A DNA stretch of 64,000 nt, from assembly GCA_963920525.1 (NCBI GenBank), contig OY986436.1, positions 178,595,361 through 178,659,360 on the forward strand. Direction: 5' to 3'. Shown one piece after another: positions 55,852 to 64,000 of the stretch. This DNA comes from Dichetophora obliterata (lineage: Eukaryota > Arthropoda > Insecta > Diptera > Sciomyzidae). The notes below the pieces were generated by a model. It saw only the letters and a list, made by a program, of their open reading frames with translations, did no database searches and was not told where the DNA came from. Numbering within the stretch: position 1 is the stretch's first letter; each line of letters begins with the position of its first letter. The position numbers were made by a program, and so were the translations under genes.

Positions 55852-57109
55852 TACAGTATGAAAAATATGTGTTGATACAAAAACAATGTAGCTTTTTTCA
55901 ATAAAGCTTAATTTTATTTTAAGAAATTCGAATGCACAAATACTAAATCAAGTTTAAGTATTTGATTTATATGACAATTCCTTGAGGACCAGCCTTTTAT
56001 TAGCCTTAATTCGCCGAAGTCTGCAATCAAAATTGTTACACGCAGCACGCACTACTTCCATCGGTATTTTGTGTCATACATCAATAATAGCAGCTTTAAA
56101 ATCCTTCAAGCTATTGTACTTATATTCCTTGAGTCACTGTACAATATATCCCTAGCTAGGAGGCCATTCATCTTTAGGTATAAAATCTGTTAAGTTTTGC
56201 TCACACCAGTATTGAATCATTTTAGCGGTGGGGGCAGGTGTGTAATCTTGCTGGAAGGAATAATATTCGGTTCCATACATGGCCTCTTTTTTTTCTTTCT
56301 CTGCAAAACTTCTTCTAGGTAATACTGCGCGTATATTTTTAAAACTTTGTTAATGAAGACTAGCGGCAATTTACCTTCTGCATATAGCACCTTAGACCAT
56401 TATGGATGACGAGTTTTGATATCTTGGCACTTGCTTTTTATCATTTGGGATGTCCTTGTATGATACTACTTATAATCTGTCATTTTACGTGTCTTGTGGT
56501 GCCTCCAGAACGAAAAGTTTTTCGTCGGAAGAAATGATTTCATCGCCAGCGTGCCAAGAAAGGATAAGTTTCGTTCTTCGCAATCGCTTGTCCACGGTTG
56601 CGTTAGTAAGGCCACGCATTTTCTTCTTTTTAAAGGTTTTCATATGGAGGTCGTAACGCAAAAGGAGCCTTAAAGATTCTTGGTTCATTCCTATATTTTT
56701 GGCCGTCTTTCGTGATGAACGGTCACAATTTCGTCGAATTTGTTCTATCACTATTTTAATCGCGTTCGTGGTACGGACGTTCCGTTTTCTCCCACTTTTC
56801 TTACGGTCTTGTATCCAGAAATCGCTTAATCGTATAATATACGTAATTTCTCTTCACTCTCAAAAGTGACAAATAGCGGAAGATTACTCCACAACTTAAA
56901 CCAATTTTGTATTTATTTACAATTAAGCAGCGTATATCAATCATACGGAATAACTTTTTACTGTCGCGACTTAAACAATTGAAATGTAATTTTGTATAGA
57001 ACTGAAATTCTAACGAATATTTTGTTATGCATATTTTTATAATGTTACTATGTTTCCAAAAGATACAGTTCTACAAAGTTTTGTATGAACACATATTTGT
57101 CACACTGTA
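55852..57109 (-). mobile_element. mariner-type element, 1.25 kb
   Basis: The core 55854-57107 begins CAGTATGAAAAATATGTGTT and the reversed right end reads CAGTGTGACAAATATGTGTT, a repeat of about 29 bp continuing through ATACAAAA with four mismatches. TA flanks both sides (55852-55853 and 57108-57109). Length and ends fit mariner. The gene inside runs leftward and is broken. Confidence 0.88.
55990..56751 (-). pseudogene. mariner/Tc1-type transposase pseudogene
   Basis: The minus strand begins EQIRRNCDRSSRKTAKNIGM (helix-turn-helix region), then GLTNATVDKRLRRTKLILSW and ISSDEKLFVLEAP (first catalytic Asp). Later frames show AEGKLPLVFINKVLKI, YYSFQQDYTPAPTAK (second Asp) and FIPKDEWPPS (third region, damaged). 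The C-terminal blocks are YNSLKDFKAAIIDV, KIPMEVVRAACNNFDCRLRR. Frameshifts and stops occur around 56400-56490 and 56150. The third Asp block is missing by deletion or mutation. The N-terminus upstream of 56751 is eroded. Confidence 0.82.
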
Positions 57110-58138
57110 GACTCCAAACCTACTCATGCACAAAACAAAGCGTTTTAATATATCATGCCATGGCAACAGGACAACAACTCAACTTCTGCTGTGCGCATTT
57201 TTAGAACAACCCTGACAATAATGTTGTATATAGCTATAAATATGTTATAATACAATTTATGCTAACATGGCAACTCTCGCGCTTAATTTCTTCACTGTCG
57301 AGTTGTTTTATCATGTTTTTTTTTTGTCATAGAAAAAGGTTTTTGAGGTATCCTTTTATAAATGACATTCAAATTTAAGTTAAAAGTTTAACAAGAAAAA
57401 CTGCTGAGTTAAGCTCATAATTCATCTTTTGTCATTGTTACTTTTTACAAATTTTAATTTATGCGCTACAAAAATTTATAAATAAACACTTGCCAATATT
57501 GTTCAAACATAAAACCTCAGACATTCAATTAATTCAGATGTGTTTAATTAATTTCAATTTTCTGTCTAGCTTTGATAAGTCGTCACGGACGGTTTCAGCA
57601 TCTTAAATCTTTATTTTCGCGATAAAGTGTCAAAGCGCATGATAAAATTTGCAATTTACATAATAGCGTCAACGACAAAATTTGCGTTTTTTAATTTTTT
57701 TTTCATATCATTTCTCAAAAATGAAATCTCATTAATTTTATAGTTATTTTAATTGTTATTGAAATATCAAAAACTTGTTTTGGGTCAATCGCTGTTGTCG
57801 TATGATTATTGCTGCTATCCAATAATGTTGATTTCATTGATACATATATTCGAGAAATCATATTGGAAAAGTTCACTAAATATGGTTTTGATAACATCTT
57901 AGACGTAAACTAACTCCATTTTATACAAAAAAGAGAGGAATTCGAAATGAAAACCAAACAATCAATGGCATAATTTTACATTACAGATCGGAGCTGGACA
58001 TTTTTTTCTAATTTTTATTAAATATATTTGGGCCTCCGAAGCCTAAGACGGTCACTGTTGATTAGCATAAGATAAAATTAGCATAAGCTTTAAATTTCAG
58101 AGCAATTTTTTAAGTGTTTAGAGGGTAACTTCTTCTTT
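57110..58138. other. AT-rich non-coding stretch
   Basis: No recognised gene or element. The frame at 57715-57897 (minus) has no domain. Confidence 0.35.
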
Positions 58139-58364
58139 TACGATACCAGGGTTCGCAAAAACTTTCAATTGAAGAGAAAAATTGCACTCCTCCTCATCAA
58201 TATTATTGAATTGACGAACGATTCACTTTGTTTTCTTCATTCGTGAAGAAAAAAAACTTGAGCGCTCTTATGTTAAATATTCAGAGTGATCAAAACTTTT
58301 TCTTCGCTCTTTCAAATTATTCGCTCATAGATTGCGCTCCTCAAAAAACTGACCCAGTATGTCC

Positions 58365-58935
58365 AGAGTAGCATGCATACTCGAAACATGCATGCTGTAT
58401 ACAAGCAGAAGTATGGATAAGGCATGCATTGTCATAAAAAAAAACAAAAATGATCCAAAATCAATGAAATGCTTCTTTTGCTGTTATTTTATTAGCAGTA
58501 TGCGTGTTGTTTATGCGCAGTAGCGTGCATACTAAAATATGCATGCTGCAATGGTACTAAGGCATGAACTCTGCATGCAGAATAGTCCTTCTTAAAAAAT
58601 ATGAACTCCCATTGTTCGTTTAAACTTGAAAGAGTGCAGTTGTACATACTATATTAACAAAATTCAAATTAATATTACAACAAAATACAATTAAAAACAA
58701 AATGAAATAAGATGATTAATTAATGACAACAGCCATTTTTTATTACAATATTAATGGCAATGTATGTATGCACTATTAATGACTATGTATGCATAGAGCA
58801 TTAGTGATTATCCGGGCACACAGTTCACATGCTCTTGTATGACATCGCCATGTTAAATGGAAATCAGCTTGCATTTATGCTGGTATGCATACAAAACATT
58901 ATACGCATGCGTACATCATCAATGCTGCATGCATG
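58365..58935. repeat. GCATGC/ATGCAT-rich segment
   Basis: More than ten copies of TGCATGC or ATGCATAC-like words in about 570 bases (GCATGCATAC, CATGCATGCTG, CTGCATGCAG, GCATGCGTAC, CTGCATGCATG). Since GCATGC is its own complement the array has no orientation. It is probably a separate element nested in the hAT element, but no clean termini were identified. Confidence 0.6.
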
Positions 58936-58939
58936 AATT

Positions 58940-59802
58940 TACCCAATCAGCCATTTAGAAATAGTGATTGAATTAAGCTTACATATAATGCAAAAACCAA
59001 GTCTTTTCCAAGCACGCTTGTAAAACACTTGAGTAGATAATTAATTTCTAAGTTGCTTTGTAGAATTGTTGCGTAAAAAACAAAAAGTAAGTGTTGTACA
59101 ATAATACTTGGAAATACTTGAGTTAAATAAGTGTTTTCCAATCATACTTGCAAAATGTTAGCCAAGGTAATTATTTTGCAACTGTTCAAAGTTGCGATTG
59201 CTGTTAACTGTTGGTCTGTGTAGTCTAGTGGAGAGTGCGCTAGACAATCAACCCAGACGTCCCCGGTTCAAGTCCGGATTCGGTCGTGGTTCTTTTCACT
59301 TTCAGTGCTCTTTACTACATTTAAGAATTATGGAAACTAAACATAGAAATCCACGAGTTAATTGAGGAAAATATTGAATTTAAAGGACAAGAACCCACAA
59401 CTGAGGAATTAAAATGCAACATGGCAAGTTTTCTTGAAGGCGAGTTTGATAGTGAGAAATGAGGACGGTACAGCTTCTCGAACCGGCAAATTTTCTTTTT
59501 ATATTCTTATTTGTCAATTTAAGATGGCATTGTTTGGTAAATATATTTATACATAAAAGTTGAAATACTAATTTCCAATTGTAAGGAAACACTTGGAAAA
59601 AGCTTATTCAAATACTAATTTTGCAATTGTAAAGAAACACTTGGATTAAGCTTATAGTAAGGAATATTTTTCCAAGGGATCGTTTTCGTTTATTCTACAA
59701 TTAAGCATTTTCCAATAGTAATCTAAAGCTTTTTCCAACCTTGATGATTACGGTTTTAAGCTTGTTTAAATCTTATTCCAAGCTTGTTTGGCTGATTGGG
59801 TA
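58940..59802. mobile_element. TA-flanked inverted-repeat element with an internal SINE
   Basis: The core 58942-59800 begins CCCAATCAGCCA and ends TGGCTGATTGGG, with TA on both sides (58940-58941 and 59801-59802). Both halves are rich in AACACTTGGA and AAGCTTATTC words in opposite orientation (CCAAGTGTTT-like on the left). It is a Tc1/mariner-type MITE by target site. A SINE occupies 59212-59400. Confidence 0.75.
59212..59400 (+). repeat. tRNA-derived SINE with complete tRNA head
   Basis: The best-preserved head in the window: box A TGTAGTCTAGTGGAGAGTGC, an anticodon-like CTAGACAATCAACCC, and box B CGGTTCAAGTCCGG. The body (GGTTCTTTTCACTTTC, CATTTAAGAATTATGG) follows, but the 3' half present at 7.4 and 36.7 kb is missing or diverged. 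Confidence 0.8.
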
Positions 59803-60429
59803 CTTACTGGGGAGTTGAACAACGCCTTTTCTTTGTTATTCATTTATTGTTTCTCGCTCGCAAGTTTTTGCAAAGATAAACTCATTTCATTGGAATTTTT
59901 GCGTTCGCTCATTTATTTCAAGTGATCTTATTAATTATAAATAAATACGTGTTTTATGATGAACTTTATTTTTTGCATTTGGATGGAAATATTAATAAAT
60001 TTTTAAAATGTTAATTTTTTTATCTTAGTTTTTTATAATTTCATAAAATATAGTGATTTTTTAAGTTTTTATAATGAAATATATTATCAAGAAAAATACT
60101 TAATATTATTGATCTAAGTCCTTTTAATTTATTATCTGCGAAGTGCTTAACTAAAGTTTCGCATCAAATGAAAGCGAGCGATTAATTGAGTTTATCATTT
60201 CAAAATTGTCGAGCGATGAAAACTCAACATCTCTCATCAACACGACGTCGCTCTTATAAAATTTCTCAGCATACAAACTCACGAACGAGGAAAGCAGTTG
60301 AGGAGTTCAAAGATGAGTGACTATTTTATTCGCATACGCTCTGAATATTTTAAAATGATAAGCTCATAGCAAAAATAACTCAGAAGAGCGGGAGCGCATT
60401 TTGATTGTTTTACGCACCCTGTACGATAC

Positions 60430-61137
60430 CATCATAAATGCAGTTCCATTTTATAAAAAAGAAGTAAATTTTTGTGTTCAGTATTCCAAATGTGAATATT
60501 TTTAAATTTCCGGGGAAAAACACTTTGAAATATCATGAAAAATACAAAAAATAAATCCTTGTCGAAGGTGCATTATGACTACGGTGACCGTCCATCCTCT
60601 TTTAGAGAGGACAGTCCTCTTTTTTAGCCTAGAGTCCTAGTTAAAAATTTTGTCCTTATAGTGTCCTCATTTCTTAAAATTGCCCTCTTTTGTACTCTTT
60701 TTTAATTTTTAATTATTTTTAGCTTTAAGTTTGCATGCTAATGTAGAATCACTATCTTATTTTACACGTAAATAAACGAAAAGGAGCTGGACTTAGCAGC
60801 ATAGAAAAAAGCTATTGTGAAAGGTTCTTGAAAGCTGTTTTTTTTAGTTCGTATTTTTTTTGGTAAATTTGCAGGTTTTTCACTTTTATAAAAATATTAA
60901 AGATTTATATAAAAAGATTTTAAAATCGATGTAATCGGCCTTTTAATATATATATTAAAATTGTTTTTCGTATGCTTTGGATGTAAGAACTAAACACGAG
61001 TTTTAATTTTTTTTAAAAATATTTTTTTCGATATTTCGGCTACAATTGTGTGTCATCAGGACCAGTAACACTAAACAAAAAGATACTTGCTATGAAGCAT
61101 TATTTTCGTCAAATTATTTAACGCCAGCTGCATAACA
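60430..61137. other. Non-coding stretch, possible 5' part of a hAT-like element
   Basis: GACCGTCCATCCTCTTTTAG, GAGGACAGTCCTC and GTGTCCTCATTTC repeat a CCTC(T/A) word at 60588-60700, followed by AT-rich DNA and TCGATATTTCGGCTACAATT (61028). It precedes a hAT-like coding remnant, so it may be that element's terminus, but no matching 3' end was found. Confidence 0.35.
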
Positions 61138-61755
61138 ATGTATTTAGATTTTTCCAATCATGGTCCCATTGTCAAGAATTTAATCGGAGTAAATTGTGTA
61201 GCTCACATTTTAAGCAATTGTATTCAAACTGCGGTGGAGTCTGTTCCAATAGACATAGAAGTAATTATTGTAAAAATTTTTCATTATTTCACATTATTTA
61301 GTAAGAGTAGAACAGTTCAAAGAGATCTGTGAAGATGTCGATGTTGAATACAAAAAAATTTTGAGCGACAGCAAAACACGCTGGCTTTCGTTAAAACCTA
61401 AAATAAGAAACAATTTTGAAGTTGTTTGTGCCATTAAAAGAATTAAAAAAAAAGAAGTAACAAGCTTGAAACATGCATTGACTATTTGAGTCAATGGGAT
61501 ACAGCTTTTAAAGACATTGATCATTTCGAATGGGTCCTTTTAAGAAGTGTTTCATGTTGACAGTCTATTGGAAAGAGTTTAGCTTGCAGAAAAAAATTGA
61601 AGGGATGATATATTGATTAATAATAAAGTATTATTTGATAAAGCATTTTATATTGAAAATTATATAGATGTAAAAACAAATGATGATGCAACCTCAACAG
61701 ACTCGCAAAGGGTAGAAATTTTTAGTAATTTATTTGGAAAAATTTATTGAATGCA
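61138..61755 (+). pseudogene. hAT-like (ZBED-type) transposase pseudogene fragment
   Basis: ATG 61138 opens SNHGPIVKNLIGVNCVAHIL, SNCIQTAVESVPIDIEVI and VKIFHYFTLFS. After a frameshift near 61310 come VEQFKEICEDVDVEYKKIL, SDSKTRWLSLKPKI, and further on IINNKVLFDKAF-like and DSQRVEIFSNLF segments. The order 'GVNCVAHI...SKTRWLSL' is that of hAT-type/ZBED proteins, in which NCxAH and the S.TRW block lie in the insertion and RNase H regions. The BED finger and the C-terminal dimerisation region are absent. Stops and shifts are common. No ends were identified. Confidence 0.65.
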
Positions 61756-62375
61756 AAAATTCTCTTAAGATAGTTGAGATTATTTTAAGTCTATTATTTT
61801 AAGTCTTTTTCATTTTTTTTTAAACATATTTGAAATTCTGTCAGTTCATTTGAAATTAAAGTAGATTCTCCAGCAGTTACTTTTAACTGCTACTTCTTTG
61901 ATGTCAAAATATTATTTCTTAAAAAAATTACTCTTTCTGTTGGCGCAAATCGCTCCATAATTGCTTGCTTATTCTTAAAAAATTATGTTTTCAATAAAAA
62001 TATCTAAGATTATATTCTCTAATATTAATTGAATAATAGATTTTAATACTTTTAAATATATTATTAGTTTTTAAAATATATGTGCTTTGCTACTATGTTT
62101 TGCTTATTGTTTTTTTTGTGAGTCCTTTTTTTTTGTTCGAAAATAATGGTCAGCTTAACTATGACAAAATTGGTGTGCTTATTACAAAATAAGGTGCTTA
62201 CTTCTTTCACCATATATTCAAAAAACTACTTAGAAAATATTTAGTTATGCTGCACCAATTTCTGTCATAAAACACAACTAGATACTATTTTGATTATATT
62301 TGTTGATATCTAATTTAAAATATCACGTTTCAACCTTATAAAAAGCCAACACTTTTATTAGACTTACTTTTACAT
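61756..62375. other. AT-rich non-coding stretch
   Basis: Nothing recognised. Confidence 0.35.
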
Positions 62376-62898
62376 ATAAAAATAAAAAGTAAAATTTTTT
62401 TTTAAAAAATAAGCTTTTATTTAAAAAATACGTGAACTAAAACGAAAAAAATAAATTTAAGTGGCATTTGTCATATATGTATATAGTAGGTATATTCTAG
62501 GTGCAGAAGAACCCCTCTCTTAGTTACTCATCATCATAGTATAAGCGTATGTAAATTGGTAAGTTCTAAGGACTTATAGAAATTTAGAATTTTTCAAATA
62601 CATTTATATTTAAAAGCTTGAGGCACCGATGTCCGCGATCCATTATACAGGTTTACTACACATTATCAGAGGCATTGAAAAATTCTAAAGTTATATAAGT
62701 CCTTAAAACTTACCAATTTACGTACGCTTATGTTGTAATGATGAGTAAACAAGAGAGGGGTTCTTCTGCACCTAGAATATACCTACTATATACATATATG
62801 ACAAATGTCACTTAAATTTATTTATTTTGTTTTTAGTTCACGTATTTTTTAAATAAAAGCTTAATTTTAAAAAAATATTTTTTTACTTTTTATTCTTA
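62376..62898. mobile_element. Fold-back element with about 220-bp arms
   Basis: ATAAAAATAAAAAGTAAAA on the left is mirrored by TTTTACTTTTTATTCTTA on the right. Inward, AAAATACGTGAACTAAAAC / GTTTTTAGTTCACGTATTTT, TATGTATATAGTAGGTATAT / ATATACCTACTATATACATA and GTGCAGAAGAACCCCTCTCT / AGAGAGGGGTTCTTCTGCAC follow. The spacer lies around 62600-62690. No TA or longer duplication is certain at the ends. No coding region. Confidence 0.8.
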
Positions 62899-63079
62899 AA
62901 GGTTTATTATTAACATCTTTTATTTTTAAAACTTAGCAAATACTACATCATTTTAATTTCTTAGACTTAACCTTATTAGAGTATTAACATTACTTACGTT
63001 GTAAATATTATTTTTTAAACAGTATTTACATTATTTAAACCATTTACATTATTTACACTATCCCCATCTTTTACTTAAA

Positions 63080-63480
63080 GGAAGTTAACTGCCAATTTTA
63101 GCTGAATCAGCCCCGTAATTTTGGAGATATAGCATTTTTATTGATTTGTGGGCGGTAAAAGCGGTAAAAGGGAGTGTGGCCAAATGTTTTTCATAAACCC
63201 AATGCTTTATTTGAAGAAACTTTATTTTTTAAATTTCAGCTGAATCGGCCTAGTAGTTTAAGAGATATAGCATTTTTATTGATTTATGGGCGGTAAAAGG
63301 GTGTGTGGCAAAATTTTTTATCATAATATTGCATTGTCACCGAACTTACATATGTATGCTAAATTTCAGCTTAATTGGATACCAACAAGTTGTAGAAAAA
63401 TGGCTTGCAAATTTTGACGGACATACATACCTATATACATACGAACGAAGCAACCCAGTAGTACCAGTCTTGAAGAAATC
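63080..63480. repeat. Tandem units of about 135 bp, Helitron-related
   Basis: TTTTAGCTGAATCAGCC, TTTCAGCTGAATCGGCC and TTTCAGCTTAATTGG (about 63096, 63235 and 63365) mark three units, each followed by GAGATATAGCATTTTTATTG and GGGCGGTAAAAGGGTGTGTGG in the first two. The reverse complement of the second block appears at 46251-46300 inside the Helitron region, so this is probably a piece of the same family on the opposite strand. Confidence 0.65.
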
Positions 63481-64000
63481 TCAAATGAATCATGTACGAT
63501 TTTTCTTGATCCTTGACGAAACATGCTGATTTGTCCATACCTTTCATTGATGAAAATTTCATATAAATGTTCCAAATTCATGCAAGACGCAATGCAGAAA
63601 CGTCGGGATTTATCATGCACGAACCCAATATCGAAATATTGAGGAAGTTTCGTTAGCGAAAAGTAGACAGGTATATAAAGAAAATTCGTCACGGAATTTA
63701 AATCGAAACTTAAAATCGAGAAATAAAATTCGTGAAGGAATGTTATACCGAAACGTTGAAGAAGTGAAAGCGCTGTATTGTTACATTTAGCCTCTGAACG
63801 ATTCGACCAACTACAACAATCATGAATATCTTTAAGTTGTTGTAATAGAGTGGAAAAAGTTAGGCGCTGACAACCGCTGCTTTGCATTATATATTGTATG
63901 AATTTTTTCAAGTCCAGCAGCTCATGCAGAAACTTCCTTCAAGAAATCATCACGAAAAGTTCGTCAATGATGCCTCGAACTACTGGAAAGTTAAATAAAA
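63481..64000. other. Non-coding stretch with a dispersed repeat
   Basis: 63800-63870 (ACCAACTACAACAATCATGA through GTTAGGCGCTGA) resembles 42105-42175, so a short dispersed repeat is present. The 181-codon minus frame at 63366-63911 has no recognisable domain and spans known repeats, so it is not called a gene. Confidence 0.4.

Larger units (their letters stand above)
58139..60429. mobile_element. Non-autonomous hAT element with nested insertions
   Basis: The core 58147-60421 begins CAGGGTTCGCAAAAAC and its reversed right end reads CAGGGTGCGTAAAACAAT. An exact 8-bp target duplication TACGATAC flanks it (58139-58146 and 60422-60429). Subterminal GCGCTC/GAGCG words occur on both sides (58260-58345 and 60170-60410), typical for hAT transposase binding. 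It contains no transposase. The middle is occupied by a GCATGC-rich segment, a TA-flanked element (58942-59800) and a SINE. Confidence 0.88.

Noticed and set aside
63366..63911. 181-codon minus-strand ORF
   Set aside because: Long for this AT-rich DNA but without recognisable domain, and it overlaps tandem and dispersed repeats.

Overview
This 64 kb window looks like AT-rich non-coding DNA from an insect genome, most likely a fly; that is an inference. The grounds are the AT content, short spliceosomal-type introns inside element genes, tRNA-derived SINEs, AGGTT runs, and the mix of Transib, piggyBac, Harbinger, Helitron, hAT and mariner DNA elements. I see no prokaryotic features. No host protein gene can be named. 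The only host-like candidate is a more complex stretch at about 1.1-2.5 kb that may hold a 5' untranslated exon with a splice donor at 2004, so much of the window could be intron or intergenic DNA.

Layout: 0.4-0.7 kb, end of a D37E-like Tc1/mariner transposase. 3.2-6.7 kb, two MITEs and then a piggyBac element bounded by TTAA that carries a 660-bp fold-back element inside its transposase. 7.4 and 10.3 kb, tRNA-derived SINE pieces. 9.2-9.9 kb, a hAT-type MITE. 12.7-15.2 kb, an ATTCATT-rich fold-back element with a complete Helitron inserted in it. 15.7-21.9 kb, a 6.3-kb Harbinger element (transposase plus Myb/SANT-like protein) interrupted by a second, apparently young element at 17.0-20.4 kb with about 500-bp terminal inverted repeats and one intact two-exon gene of a family I cannot place. 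23.1-25.6 kb, the helicase end of a Helitron with its 3' hairpin, interrupted by a MITE. 27.1-28.6 kb, a mariner transposase end split by a 1.1-kb fold-back element. 30.4-34.0 kb, a Transib (RAG1-related) element with CACAGTG termini, holding a hAT-type MITE. 38.7-40.0 kb, a Tc1/mariner-superfamily element. 44 kb, a second, decayed Transib fragment. 45.7-47.9 kb, two Helitron pieces with tandem repeats. 49.1 kb, a GACTCC hexamer array. 52.4-53.0 kb, a roughly 150-bp tandem array. 54.9-55.5 and 62.4-62.9 kb, large fold-back elements. 55.9-57.1 kb, a mariner. 58.1-60.4 kb, a hAT element with a perfect 8-bp target duplication and nested insertions. 61.1-61.8 kb, a hAT-like transposase pseudogene.

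Almost every transposase is broken by stops, frameshifts or insertions. The exception is the gene at 17.6-19.6 kb, which reads through two exons without a stop. In several nests the host element's reading frame continues on the far side of the insertion, so the order of insertions can be read. The genes do not form a pathway; the only functional pairing is the Harbinger transposase with its Myb-like partner. All family calls were made by eye from motifs; no database search was run.
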